DNA from: Hydrangea macrophylla | Taxonomy: Eukaryota; Streptophyta; Magnoliopsida; Cornales; Hydrangeaceae | Direction: 5' to 3' | DNA: 64,000 nt | Assembly: GCA_033977485.1 (NCBI GenBank) | Contig: CM066997.1 | Span: forward strand, 80,942,634-81,006,633 | Part shown: one piece after another, positions 44,924-57,350 of the stretch | How positions within the stretch are numbered: position 1 is the stretch's first letter | How the letters are laid out: each line of letters opens with the position of its first letter | Made by a program: the position numbers and the translations under genes | The notes under the pieces: generated by a model | Database searches by the model: none | The model's input: the letters and a program-made list of their open reading frames with translations, nothing else | Told to the model about the DNA's origin: nothing

Positions 44924-45213
44924 TCTATGCATGATCGTGATAGTAGAATGAGGAACATGCATGCAATAGTACTATGAAGCAATTCAAATGACGACAATAT
45001 CCAAAAGAGTATATTATATATAACTTCTTGTCAAGTTGATACAAAAAGCATGTATGGTCAGATCAGTGCCTACCCTACCTGTATGGGTTAGGACGCATGC
45101 AAGAGTTAATGTTATAAAATGGGTCATCACTCTAATGCATGTAATTACAGTTACAAAAAGAGATAGAGCTAATAGTCAAAACAGTCAATATGTACAAGGC
45201 GACATCTAAACGG

Positions 45214-45819
45214 TCAGTCGTCGCCATAGGTAGCCATCAACAGGTCAAGCGAGTCGGCCTGATGAAGACGCTGAACATGGGAGGGGCCTGTCCCAAAGTT
45301 ACAGCTATGAGAGGTCATCAATGAAGCAGGTCCAGGGACATCTGTCTCAGGCAAGGCTGGCTCGAGTGCAAGTGCCTCCTCAAGGTCGACTGCAAAGTCG
45401 TCCCATCCTAAGCCATCCTCCTCGGCGTCCTCGGAAATAGGAGCGAACACAACGTCAACGTCACCGTCATCCTCAACAGCGGGGACGACCGGTGGAGGTA
45501 CCTCCAGCTGTGCAAGGTGGGCCTGCACAACCTGAACCTCAAGGGGAAAATAGAAGGCATCGCTGTTAACCAAGCGAACCATCTCAACGAGTACTAAGCG
45601 CTGGATCTCTATAAAGTAAAGAATCTCAAGGCGAGCATGGGACAGGTCGACCAATCCCAACACGTGAATCTGGTGCCAGAGATCTAGCTCGATGGTAGCA
45701 GCTGCACGCTGCCCAACAGCAGTGAAGTAAAGGGTCGCCGAAGCCGGCACTATCGCTCCCACAGTAACCCAATGCCCTCCAAAAGCATCAGGTACAAAAA
45801 GGGGCTGAGCTGGATCCAT
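45214..45819 (-). CDS. Extra leader ORF between Tekay PBS and gag, function unknown
   Basis: 201 residues from the ATG of MDPAQPLFVPDAFGG to a TAA-type stop. The frame is open upstream to the PBS but without another good ATG. The central part is hydrophobic and helix-rich (ARLEILYFIEIQRLVLVEMVRLV). The C-terminal half is very acidic (EDDGDVDVVF, EDAEEDGLGWDDF). No gag, protease or other family is recognised. It is free of stops although gag and pol next to it are broken. It may be a leader protein or an accidental frame. A homology search in related elements would decide. Confidence 0.5.
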   Translation of the reverse strand: MDPAQPLFVPDAFGGHWVTVGAIVPASATLYFTAVGQRAAATIELDLWHQIHVLGLVDLSHARLEILYFIEIQRLVLVEMVRLVNSDAFYFPLEVQVVQAHLAQLEVPPPVVPAVEDDGDVDVVFAPISEDAEEDGLGWDDFAVDLEEALALEPALPETDVPGPASLMTSHSCNFGTGPSHVQRLHQADSLDLLMATYGDD

Positions 45820-45989
45820 ATCTGAAAAGGTACTACTTAAGTGAGGACAGAATAATCTTAGGCGTTTGGGTTCTGAGTCTATCCTCCCTGTCGTATCATC
45901 GAGTGTGTAACACTTAATGGAATGTGGAATCGGGTCTATACTAGTAAACCCTAACCTGGCTAAACTATCTTGAGATAAATAATAACCTG

Positions 45990-46001
45990 GCTCTGATACC
46001 A
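45990..46001 (-). other. Primer binding site, initiator-Met tRNA
   Basis: The minus strand reads TGGTATCAGAGC, eight bases after the 5' LTR. This is the standard PBS of chromoviruses and many Ty1/copia elements. Confidence 0.92.
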
Positions 46002-46009
46002 CTAAATCC

Positions 46010-48986
46010 TGTCACGCCCCGACGTAGCATAAATAAGGAAAGCGTTTAATTTCCTTTATGGACCCGTAGGTCGCGACAGTTTGAAGGATCGATTCCGTCC
46101 CAAACGTCGAACAACAATAACATAATAATCAGAGCAGAGCAATCAAGGCTTATAAAATTTTTCTAACTTATTACATATTACAGTACGGGGTCAACTAAGG
46201 CACAGACCGCCTTGAAACAAAATAATAACTTAGTGTCTATTACAGTCATCCTTATAACAAACAGTCATAACTTAAAACATATAAGTTTAAAGCATATAAT
46301 CAATCAACAGTTTCACTTCAAAGCCGCCGTTCTCAATTAGCATAGTCATAAGATTCCTCCTGATTGTAACCTGAAAAGCCTGAACACGAATGTCCAGGAC
46401 GCATCAACGTCGTCAGCTTCAAGAAGCTGGTGAGTATTAAAAACATAACTTTAAATGTAAAACATGCTCATTTACTATTTTTCAATTCCCATTTAAATCC
46501 ACAAGTTTATATTTAAGATAAAGAGCTCGTTTAGAAAACAACCACAACATTATTTAAAAGATAAATTCACACATATGTGACCGTGTATGAGAATGATGCA
46601 CCATCTCATCTGACCGACTCTTTTCTCTCGACAAAACCCAACAACCCACTATCTTACTCCTGGTATCTTTGAAACACTAAGATAGCCACACTTTAGCAGC
46701 GGTGCGCCAGGGAGTGTCCAGTTTGCCTCACACTTTGGTCTGGGGTACCAGGGAGTGTCCAATGCCTCACACTTTGAATACCCTAACCGCCATGCAAATA
46801 CCGGGGCAACCCCTCACGCAGTATCCAAACTCGAGTATCAGGGAGTGTCCGTAGGCCACACTTTAGCACTACCATGGGTGCCAGGGAATGTCCAAGTTCG
46901 GCTTCACACACTTTAACGCTTCCATGGGCGTCAGGGAGTGTCCAAATTTGCCACCGTCGCATTTCAAAGATACCCTCACCGCAATCTCAACCACAACCAC
47001 AACCGCAACCGTAACCGCAATCTCAACCACAAACACAATCTCAATCTCAATCTCATACTCTTTCCACACTACCATTACTCTTTTCCACACTGACTAACAC
47101 CCACATGCATGTACCACTGACTCCATATGAATGACATGGACTTAAACATAAAGTAAATCGCTGAATTAAAGGAATAACGCACGTACAGGGATTGATAACT
47201 TGTAATTCATTACCTTAATCATTTCAAACATAACTAATAGCATTTTGTATTAATAAAATTTCCAAACAGAACCTTAACAGTACTTAAAAATTGAACCAAA
47301 CAGTCCCTAAATACAAAACAGACAAAAACAAGAATCTGCCAGAGGTCGCGCGCGCGGGCTGCTCGCGCGACAAGTCGCTCGCGCGGGCCGCTCGCGCGAT
47401 TTGCCTACTTTGCATTTTATATATAAACTCTTCTGTCTGCCTGAAAAAGTAAGGATCGCGTGCGCAGGTCGCTCGCGCGAAGGGTCCCTCGCGTGACCCT
47501 CGCTCGCGCGACTTGCCTAAATTTCATTATATATATATAAACTCTTCTGTCTGCCCGGAGAAGCAAGGATCGCGCGCGCGGATCGCTCGCGCGAGGGGTC
47601 GCTCGCGCGACCCTCGCGCGCGCGATCGTGGCGCGAGATGAAGCTGAGGCTTCTTCTTTCCCGCAGAAACTGCTCTGTTTCAGCAGAACAGGGTCTATTT
47701 TGACCCATTTCAAATCGGTAAGTATATAGATCATATAGTATATGGTTCTCTTCGTTTTTCCGCAAGGATCATGAATACGCGATCAGTTTTAACTAATTTC
47801 AAGCGTAGCTCTCGGATTTCACGTAAAATCGAGAGGTGACAAAACTTTAAATCAATGATACGTCGCGATACGGATGAATTAAGCCGTAGTATTCGAACCA
47901 CAGCTTAATGGGACTAAGATCTTTCATTCCCAATTCACAGAATTGATTTTGGTTAAGTTTGAAAAATTACCATTTTTGAGCTTCAAGCTTTCATACGAAA
48001 ATCAACAATGGTGTTTTACAAAATTAAGCAAATACACAGTAACTAAACATGTAATTACATTCTTAGTGAGTTTAGAATACTCACAGATTGAAGATAGAAG
48101 TAATAGATTGAGAGAGATAATCAAAATAGGGTGACCCACTTCAAGCTTTCAAGCTATGGAGGTTGGGCTCTTTCTCTCTCTCAAAAAAATTCAGTAAATT
48201 ATGAACTCTCAGCTCTATCTTTTCTCTCTGTGTTTGTTTTGTGCAGAATGAGCAGATGTGTGTGAGAGTGTAAGGGTGTGAGTAAATATAGCAAACTCAA
48301 GCCTTGGAGGCCAAGAACAACCTCCTATACTCAACAAATGGGTTTTGATTCCTAATTAACTAAAGTTCTAAATATACAGATACGTATATACATATACATG
48401 CAGATTATATGGACTCTACTGTGTATCCAAGAGCCAAGCATAGATTAGTAGGGGCCAACTAGTGTTGTTTGGGAAATTTAGCTTTTGGCACAACAAACAC
48501 ACATGCCCAAATGTAATATCCAAACAAGGCCTTATCCAATGATGAGTTTCCATAAATGGAAATAAAGCAATTGTCCAATCAGTCACTTCCAAAATCTGTG
48601 GAAGTTCAACACAGCGTGGACAGTTTTGAACATAAACTGGTATTTTCGGGACGCGGTGGTCACCACAAAAATACAGAAAATTCATTTTAACTTAAGAATT
48701 GATTTTCTGGTTCTATAAAAATACTGTTTGAGTCAAAAGTAAACTTTTCCACCGTTTTGAAATACAGGTTTTGAAATCCAACACAGGTATTGCTAAATTT
48801 TATAAAATTGCAGTTGGACCCCAAAAGAATTTAAATCATGAAATAAAACAAGAAATCCGTTTTAACATATAAGAATTGTAAACAAAAATGAGATTAACAA
48901 TACAGATTAATCATGGTAATTCAAATTGAATTTTAAATATGTCAAATGCAATTATAAGAAATTAAATGAAAATGCAGGTTATTACA
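46010..48986 (-). repeat. Tekay 5' LTR (right copy)
   Basis: 2977 bp, collinear with 34168-37122. A TATA-like box on the minus strand lies at 48285-48290 (GCTATATTTACT), about 700 bp inside. GC-rich TCGCGCGA clusters at 47341-47640 are more regular here and include an extra unit (GAGGGGTCGCTCGCGC) missing from the left LTR. Confidence 0.93.
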
Positions 48987-48991
48987 CTTAG

Positions 48992-50149
48992 TCTGGTGCA
49001 CCCGCCGATTAAGGCACTACATGTTAGCCTTTCCAATTGTGCTCATATCCCACATAGATCCTCTAAAATACCTCCACGAAAAACCCGCCCTGACCGATCG
49101 TATATTCCGTTGGTTACTTTTACTATTTGAATTCGATATCAAGTATATAACGAGCAAATTGGAAAAGGGAGAACTATAGCTGAGCATCTTGCGAATCACG
49201 TTGTCGACTCTGAAGAAAATGGGGACTTCTCATTCCCAAACGAAAATATCATGGCAATCAAAGAAGAGCAGTGGAAGTTGTACTTTGATGGAGCAGCCAA
49301 CATGAAAGGCTAGGAGTAGGAATGATTCTAGTATCACTAAATGGGGACCATACCCCACTGGCAGTCAAGCTCAAATATAGCTCCACCAACAATACTGCTG
49401 AATATAAGGCGTGCATCTTGGGGATAGAAGCAGCCATAGAATTAAAAGTTCAAAAATTGGATGTCTTCGGAGATTCAAACCTCATTGTATCACAAGCCAG
49501 AGGATAATGGAAGGAGAAAGAAGAAAGGTTGAAGCCCTATCATGACCATCTCGATGGACTCAAAAAATTGTTCAAAAGTGTGACATTCTTTTACCTGCCT
49601 AGGGAGGAGAACCAGTTAGCCGATTCATTGCCTACCCTAGCCTCCATGATCAAAATCCCCGTTGGAGTCAAGATGATGCCTTTGGTAATTGAGCAAAGAT
49701 ACGAGCCTTCATTCAGCATGATCGCTGCAATCGAAGAAGAAAAGGAAACACCGTGGTACCAAGATATCTGGGACTTTATAGAAAGGGGAACGTACCCCCA
49801 AGAGTTTACTGAGAAAGACAAAAGAGCACTTCGAAGTTTCGCAGCACAATTCATCATTTACGGCGGAAAATTGTTGAAGAAAGGGTACAATGGTCACAAC
49901 CTGACTTGCTTGTTCGGAAAAAGCGCCAGAAGGATGATGGAAGAAATACACGAGGGGGTATGGTCCACACATGAACGGTCACATGCTAGCCAAGAAGATT
50001 GTAAGATAAGGGTACCACTGGACAACATTGGAAAAAGACTATTGCGAATATATAAGAATGTGTCACAAGTGCCAGATCCATGCAAATATGATGCATGTAC
50101 CGTCATCAAGTATGACCTCTCCATGGCCATTCTCAACCTTCGGGATTGA
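48992..50149 (+). pseudogene. T0 RNase H domains (right part) and integrase N-terminus
   Basis: It continues from 34167. The end of the first RNase H is broken by stops. The second, archaeal-like RNase H is readable from about 49270 (WKLYFDGAANMKG, then a frameshift, NTAEYKACILG, VFGDSNLIVSQARG, TAA). Downstream it keeps the segment LTCLFGKSARRMMEEIHEG, the zinc-binding start of integrase that T1 has lost. The copy therefore shows the ancestral layout although it is itself dead. Confidence 0.88.
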
Positions 50150-50986
50150 TATCATCGACGAAATTATTCCAAAGGCCTCGAATGGGAAATGATACATTTT
50201 AGTGGCCATCGACTACTTCACAAAGTGGGCAGAGGCTAAATCCTACACCAAGTTGGGGGCCAAGGAAGTGGCCAAGTTCATCAAGAGAAATCTCATCTAC
50301 CGCTATGGAGTCCCCCATGAGATTATTTCGGACAACGAAAATCATTTCAAATCAGAAGTCAGGGATCTATTTGAGGAATACAAAATCACTTATCATAAGT
50401 CATCACCATACAAGGCGCAAACCAATGGGGCAGTCGAAGCTGCAAATAAGAATGTCGAGGCTATACTTCAAAAGTCGGTCGATACATATAAAGACTGGCA
50501 TGGGAAACTACCATTTGCGCTTTGAGGATACAGAACCTCGATAAGGACATCTACAGGAGCAACTCCTAATTCACTGGTCTATGGTATAGAAGTCGTACTT
50601 CTGGTCAAGATAGAGTTACCATCCCTGCGAGTGATGACAGAATGTAAAATTTTAGAGTCTGATTGGTTAAGGGAAAGATACGAGGAATTGGCCTTCCTAG
50701 ATGAAAAGCGCCTAGCGGCAGTCAACCATGTCTGAATCTATCAAAAGAGGATAGCCCATGCTTTTAACAAGAAGGTTCATCCGAGGAAAATTGTCAAGGG
50801 CGAACTTGTTCTTAAGGAACTGCGAGCCCCGATCTTTGATTCACGTGGGAAGTTCAAATCGAAATGGGTTGGCCCTTATATCGTTAAAACTATCCTTTCC
50901 GGAGGAGCAACCTACCTCATAGACCTTGATGGTGTCGAATTCAAAGAACCAATCAATCTGGATCACCTAAAAAAGTACTATGCTTG
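50150..50986 (+). pseudogene. T0 integrase core and C-terminus, degraded
   Basis: The core is AIDYFTKWAEAKSY, IISDNENHFK, GAVEAANKN, so the DDE residues can still be traced. TGA at 50523 (LWGY in T1), TGA near 50732 and other changes break it. It ends LKKYYA at 50986 just as T1 does. Confidence 0.9.
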
Positions 50987-51884
50987 ACTTTTTACCCATT
51001 TCCTTCAAGCCTCGTCTTGAACTACGCTCGACCTGATTCCCACTCAGGGATACGTAGACAGCCACATCAGTTCGGTCGACACCATCATAATCAAACCAAT
51101 TTCTTTCAAGCCTTGCCATGAACTACGCTCGACCTGATTCCCACTCAGGGATACGTAGGCAACCGCATCGGTTTGGTCACTCTACCCACAAAAATTAACC
51201 CACTTCTTTTCTACCATGGCCCAAACTACGTTGGACCTGATCCCTACTCAGGAGTACGTAGGCAGACTTTCAAAAAGAAAAGAAGGATGCCTTGCTAGGT
51301 CAAAAATTCGAAAGGACGCCTAGGCAAAAATTAGAGTTAAATCCAAAGTAAGCAATAACAAAAGAGAGAAAAGAGCTCGCTAGGTCACCTCACTGGTGCC
51401 TGGGCAAAAATTATGAGCATATGAGAGAAATAAAGTCACGGTCCTTACCATAACCCAGAAACCACCCTTCACACTAAGGACAAACTTTGGCTACCTGACT
51501 CATTTACCTAAATCTCTTCTAAACTAGGGGCAAACTTCGGTCACCTACCTCGTTTGCCTCATAATCACCCATATCCCAAATTAGGGGCAAACTTCGGCTA
51601 CCCGCCTCATTCGCCTCTAATCACCCCAGTACACCCAAGTAAGTATCAAAAGCAACAACTGATCAAAATCTTACTTCAAAATGTTTTCAATAAACCAAAT
51701 GCATAAAATAAGGTTCTCAAAGTAACCAAGGTTCATCGATAAACAAACTTCGAATATTACATAAGCAGGAATAATGGAAAACATGAAAGTTCTTCTTCAA
51801 AGAAGCAGTCAAAAATATTAAAAATACTTGGAGGAAGAAGCAGAATTAGTCGAGTCTAGCTTTACTTTGTGTCTTTTTAGGCCT
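50987..51884 (+). other. T0 region between pol and antisense gene B, with repeated motifs
   Basis: Three copies of the hairpin motif ending GATACGTAG(G/A)CA lie at 51019-51062, 51120-51161 and 51223-51266. Three diverged GGGGCAAACTTCGG...CTCGTTTGCCT units lie at 51475-51630. No gene is seen. Confidence 0.75.
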
Positions 51885-52877
51885 TCAGAAATAGGTTTTT
51901 ATTTGGTGGGTCCAACCCCTGATGAAAGCAGTAATAGTGACAGCCCTGACTCTGGAAGCAAAGACCCTTTCAGTGAATCCCCGGGGGGCCTCTTGAACTC
52001 GCTCGTACTGCCTAGCTAATTGACGACGATGATAGAAAGAAGTCTCTCTCAGACCCATCAACCACACTCTCGGGTGATCCCCAAGGCTGGTGGTAACAGC
52101 ATGAAGGCCCCAATGCCCCACAATCCAGCAAATATCTGCTTCAGAAAGAGTACCCATCATGCAAACCCAGTTAGAAAAAGCGTAGTGAGAATGATGCACG
52201 CCTCTGCAAAAATAAACTGGTGGTACTCGGCCTGTCCACAGCTGGAGGCACTCGTATAGCCAAGCCTACAACACCAAGGGTGCCCCAGAAAGTAGAAGAT
52301 TTCCTTGGTTAAGGGCATTATCCAAACCATTCAGGGTTTTAGCTAGAACCATAGCCATGGGATTCTAACCCAATTTCAGTCCAAGGCATACATGTACCAA
52401 GTCACTGGAAGTACTCGAAAATAGGAAGTGCGAAGTCATGCACAATATCTGAGCGGCCCCTCGGGTAGCATCATATACGCTAGGATTTCCAAGACTAGCA
52501 TAGATGATGGAGGCAATGTTGAGGACCTCACCATGAATTAGTCGACGAGAGACAGTAGTTGAACAGTTGAGATATTCGGCCAAGCCACAAGTAGGACTGG
52601 GGGTATCAGTAGAAGGAAGAATTAAGTCTAAATCTGTGTCGAAGCCGAGAATAGCACAGAATTCCACAAGCAAGGGGCATATCTCCAAGCCATTGAAGTT
52701 GAAGACATGATTTATCGAGTCCCAGTGGGCAATAGCAACACGCATGAACTCAGCATTCAGGGCCATTTGACGAAGACAGAACAGCTCGGTCAAGCCATAA
52801 CTGAAATGGTTGATCCATTCCACACCGTCAGTGATGTTCAGCCAAGCGAAGAGTTGAGCGGAATCATACAACGCCAT
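51885..52877 (-). pseudogene. T0 antisense gene B, degraded
   Basis: Starts MALYDSAQLFAWL, as in T1, and keeps HWDSINHVFNFNGLEICP. It is open to about 52365, where a stop follows GLKLG, then resumes (52199-51885) to the shared end. Overall length is 993 bp against 999 in T1, with a clean 6-bp deletion at the IASII-ARYAS position. Small in-frame changes mixed with few stops suggest selection before decay. Confidence 0.82.
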
Positions 52878-53228
52878 ATTTTTTGTCGTAGCCCTAGCAA
52901 AATTTGAAATTTCGAAAGCACCTTCCTACTTCATGGACTATCCCACCTGCAAGGCAAACACACTTACAATCACAAGGCTGCTCATCGTAGTAACAATCAC
53001 AGAATCGCAGTGCACATATATGTATCATCACACAATCACCAAATAAAACAAGCATACAACTGTGCCTTCAAACCAGAAGCTATCCGGACTAAAAGGCAAA
53101 GCATCATAATACTCTATCAAAAGGTGACAAATCATCCTACACATCATCCGTCATTCACAAAATACACTAGTATAACCCAATCGAAAACATAAAATGGAGG
53201 CAAAAACAAAATTCCCCGCTTGGAAGCC

Positions 53229-54299
53229 TCAGTCCTCCTCTTCTTCATCCTCTATCGGACCACCCGGAGTGTACGTCGGCGATGGCCTCCTGCCACCCTT
53301 GCACCTTGGCCTGGTTCTCGATGAGCTAGCACCACCTCCACGACACTACACACACAAATAAAAGCAATTATTCGAGAAACAACAAAATTACGAAAACAGA
53401 GTCGAGTCAAAAACTTACCAAGGACGCCATCTGACTGGTGGTAAACTATCGCATACCATCCATCTGTCAAAGGTAAAATCTAGGGTTAGAACCTCATAAC
53501 CTTAAGGAGCGCAAAATTAGAGACATACCCGGTGGTCTTGCGTAAAGACCAAGGACCGTAGACTAGCTGCTAAGACGTGACCCTGCTCAGTATAACTCCA
53601 AGGGACGTTGAGGACGCCTGCTGGCTGGGTGGGATACCCACACATGACTCGTGGCACCTCCATGACCTGAGGGGAACCATCGGCACCCAAAACATTGACG
53701 GTCCAATCCCAAGGAGAGATAGGGTCAAAAGCTAGAGGAGACTGCCTCCTATACATCTCGTGAAACTGTAGGCACAAAACAAGTTAGGAAAAGATGAGTC
53801 CAAAACATAACTGACGAATAGAGAAAAAAACGGAAAAGGAACTCACAGTTAGGAGTAGGAAGTTGGGCATCAGGAAGCGGCCATGGTAAGTCTCATAGCC
53901 AGTCTCGGAATAGAAATGATCCCAAGCATCAGTACCAGCCAAAGCCGCCAACAATACGACACCAAAAAGGTCATCAGCATCCATCACAAGAGGAGTATGA
54001 GGAACGCGGTACCTTGGACCACCAACCACCTGTCGGAACACTTGTTCGCCAAGGTACCACTACCTACCTTTAGTGTTTTCCATCAGAAGTCGGCAAGAGG
54101 CTTGACCGCCTAAATCTCCTCTGGGGCAGCATAGGAAACATTCTCCCAAGGCGTCCAATCAACACTAGCAACCGTCAGCTTGGATAAGAAATTCCTCAGG
54201 AGGACAATCCGTTGGCCCCACTTTTGACCCCAACAACATCTCTCCACCATCTCAACCCCTGAGGATATAAAGGCATAGGAGCCATGCCATCCTCATCCT

Positions 54300-54338
<39 letters not shown>

Positions 54339-55408
54339 CCAACTCATCGGCAAGGGTAGGAGCCAACATCTTCAGATACACAAAGCTCCAGAGCTGCACA
54401 AGAAAAAAAATCAGAAAATAAAAGCCAAGAAGAGCCGAGATAAAAGGAAATGTCACATACCTCACATGCTCGCTTAAACCCGTCGATCGATTTGATGCCC
54501 CCACGAGAAACCTCACCTATATGCTTGTAAAGATGAGCCAAGGCAGTGCCACTCTAGTCATAGGAATGGATCTCATTGACAGTCGCCAAACAAGAAAGGA
54601 GCCTTAAGCACACCTGGTCGTTCCATGTTGCAAAGATCGAACAACCAATGACATATAGAAGGAATAACCTTAACAGTTGACGGTTATTCAGGTTGTGCCC
54701 CCCTTTTCTGTAAGCCTAATAAAGTCGGGCAAGGAAACTGATGCCCCTCCAGATTAGGAGGAACAACCCCAATCAGCATCTCTACAGCTTCGGGATCAAT
54801 CTCATAAAAATAGTCCAGAATCAGGCACTTCCTGCCAACTCTTAAGCTGGTAATCATGGAAAAGTCGAAGGGCGCCATTATCATCTCACCAAACTGCAGA
54901 TGAAAAGTAATCATCATGTCCCACCATCTCTCAGTAAGAGCATAAAAGTGTGCCAGGTCGTTGGTACTCTTCAAAACCAAACGGACAAAACCGCCAAACC
55001 CCGCCTCATCGACCATTTGTTTAACAGTACGCGAAAGTTGAGTATACCATAGGAAAGCATGGGCAAGACTACCGTGGCCCTTCAAGGTCACCTCTGGCAC
55101 TTACACACGTCAAAAATAGCAAAAACAAGTATAAAATCACTATTCATGACCCAAAGTCCGACTTCATAGAATCAACAAATGAGCACAAAATGAACTTCCA
55201 ACGACATCTAGGTGCACACTACAGTTCACAAAACTAGCACAATGCACATAGATAGTCCGAAACTGTCAAAAGCTTTATATACCAGACTCGCTAGAACCGC
55301 GGTCGAAAGCTGACGTTGAGGGTCGTGCAAATTCAACTCTGGGGGTTGACTCTCGACCCTTACCCATTCCTTGGCCTTCTTAGAGACCCTACTCGAGCTT
55401 AAAGCCAT
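53229..55408 (-). pseudogene. T0 antisense gene A, degraded, same six-exon plan
   Basis: Exons by match to T1: 55408-55283, 55100-54461, 54393-53847, 53765-53529, 53463-53419 and 53345-53229. Exons 1, 4 and 5 have exactly the T1 lengths (126, 237 and 45 bp), and GT donors are kept. The acceptor before exon 2 has decayed from AG to AA (55101-55102). Exon 2 has a frameshift and loses the second half of the mobile domain. Exon 3 carries a simple-repeat expansion. No insertion interrupts it, so it shows the layout of genes A and B before the CACTA hit T1: gene B starts about 350 bp after gene A ends. Confidence 0.82.
54292..54341. repeat. (CTCACC)n microsatellite within T0 gene A exon 3
   Basis: About eight hexamers, read on the minus strand as alternating Gly-Glu codons. 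T1 has only the short acidic DESGEDEDG at this place, so the repeat grew in T0. The unit keeps the reading frame. Confidence 0.88.
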
Positions 55409-57350
55409 AGATCTACAAAGAAAATGGAAGTTGAAATCAAACTTTCTTCTTGAAAATTAGAGAAAAATAAAACACCAATTAAAATTCCAATCATGGTAAG
55501 AGATTACTCACATGAGTGAGCACAAGTTGTCTTTTGATGGATTTTGGCTCCAAAAGCACCCTAAAATGGCCAAGAATGAACATTTAGAGCTCAAAAAATC
55601 CAAAATATACAAACAAAGAGTCCGGCCACCTAGTGCTGCCATGGCACTGGCCAACTACCTCTATGGTAGTGGCCCAGTGCTGTTGCGGCATTGCTCCCCA
55701 CGGGCCCCGCTTCGTTCAATCTCAACCCATTTTGGCCATTTTTAGCCCATTTCTGGCCTCGATCAGCCCCAGTGGCCCATTTCAATCAAGATTTATGAAA
55801 TTTTATACTCATCGGTCCAAAAGTCATCAGGACTACCCCCAGCAGGTAAAATTTGAAAAAGATCAGGTCCTGGAGGTCCGGATCAGTTTTTTGGATCAAC
55901 CGTCACAAGATTTGATCAACCACGAGACTTTCAATAACGGATCTTGCTTCTTGGTCAGAATACGATGGAAAATAGTTAAGAGAGATTCTTAGAGAGTCCA
56001 GCGGACAAAATCACCTCCCGAAGGTCCTAATCGGCTCTTTTGGATTGAGCATCGCAAGATTTGATCAACGGTGAGAGATTCAGAGATGGGTCCTTGTTCT
56101 TGGTCATCAAGATTCAATCAACCATGAGGGATTCAGAGATAGGTCTTGGTTCTCGGTTGACAGTTAAAGGAGACTCTAAGAAAGCCCCCTACCATCCCCA
56201 GCAGAAGAGAACGGAGATCACTAGCTCTTAGGAACCAGAACTGACTTTCCGAATTGGACAATGGTCGATCAACGATCAAAATATCATCAAAATCCTGGCT
56301 CCTAGTTCAAGCATTGCCTAGTCGCAGCCAGGCTACTCCTATGATGTCCAAGACTCTGCGACTGTCAGTTACTGTAATCACCTGCCAATTGTTGTGAGCT
56401 TCCTCGTCTATCAGTCACCGTCAGCCCCCTCACTTATCAGCTATCTTGAGCTTCCTCACCCATCGGATATCATAAGCTTCCTCACTCTGGTTATCTCACA
56501 TGTTAGTTATTGTGAGCTACCTCACTTATTGTGAGCCTCTTCACTTATCATAAGCTTCCTCACATGTCGATCGTCGTGAGCTTCCTCACTTATCGTGAGC
56601 CTCATCACTTTGGTTATCATAAATTTTTCCAAACTGTCAACTACCGTGAGCTTCCTCACCCATCGGTTATCGTGAGCTTCCTCACTCTGGTTATCTCACC
56701 TTTCAGTTATTGTGAGCTACCTCACTTATTGTGAGCCTCCTCACTTATCATAAGCTTCCTCACCTATCGATCATCGTAAGCTCCCTTACCTGTCGATTAT
56801 CTTTACTTATCGTCCTCAAGGACCCCACATCCGATTCAATTCTCTCGCGAAACGCACTTCCCAAAATTTGAGAAGTTTGCCCCAAGGCCCAGAGTTTTCT
56901 ATACTCTGGTATCTTTATCTAGATCAACCGCTATATTAGAGTCAAGTGAACATTAACACAACATAAGTCCACTCAGGGTGGCACACACCCACAACACTGT
57001 CTCATGCAAGGATCGGAACACTAGACATGAAAGGACTTGTGACACAAATCATATCACGCCCATGCATTGCTTATCATTCTCATAGCATAGCATCTGCCTG
57101 TCTTGTTGTGCATGCGTAGTTTTTTCCTTTGTGCCTTGAACCATGTCCTGGTCTGACTCCCCCGGGGATACGTAGGCAGTTCACGTGGATCGCGACCAGC
57201 ACTGGCCTCAGCATTCATGTTTCTATCACTGCATCTTTTGCAATACTTTTATTCTAAATCTATAGCCTCCAAAAGACCTGTCTCTTCAAGGCTTGGGCAC
57301 TCGCTTGTGACATGCGTTGTCTCGCAAGTACATGCCAAAGAGAGGCAAAC
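55409..57350. other. T0 noncoding region between antisense gene A and the 3' LTR
   Basis: A decayed GC-rich triplet lies at 55632-55690 with a TATA-like TTTGTATATTTTGG (minus) near 55600, both matching T1. Then come traces of the 154-bp unit, and the hairpin array at 56393-56800. A hairpin-motif copy lies at 57137-57182, then the polypurine tract AAAGAGAGGCAAAC at 57337-57350. No gene is seen. Confidence 0.65.
56393..56800. repeat. Array of GTGAG-CTTC-CTCAC hairpin units
   Basis: A dozen or more copies of GTGAGCTTCCTCAC and variants (GTGAGCCTCCTCAC, ATAAGCTTCCTCAC, GTGAGCTACCTCAC) are spaced about 20-35 bp apart with TTATC/CATCGG linkers. Each unit is a 5-bp inverted repeat with a 4-base loop. 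T1 does not have this array; it has only TCATCATGTGACATC-like sequence there. Confidence 0.8.

Larger units (their letters stand above)
34168..48986 (-). mobile_element. Tekay/Del-type chromovirus (Ty3/gypsy), interrupted by a solo LTR
   Basis: An element of 14.8 kb, about 11.5 kb without the nested LTR. LTRs of 2955 and 2977 bp run TGTAATAACC...CGTGACA on the minus strand, with target duplication CTTAG, an initiator-Met PBS at 45990-46001 and a polypurine tract at 37123-37138. Internal order on the minus strand: leader frame, gag, protease, RT, RNase H, integrase with a chromodomain-like C-terminus. The long LTRs, the PBS and the C-terminal segment point to the Tekay/Del lineage. The LTRs are very alike, so the insertion is fairly young, but the coding region has at least five stops and a frameshift. 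Confidence 0.92.
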
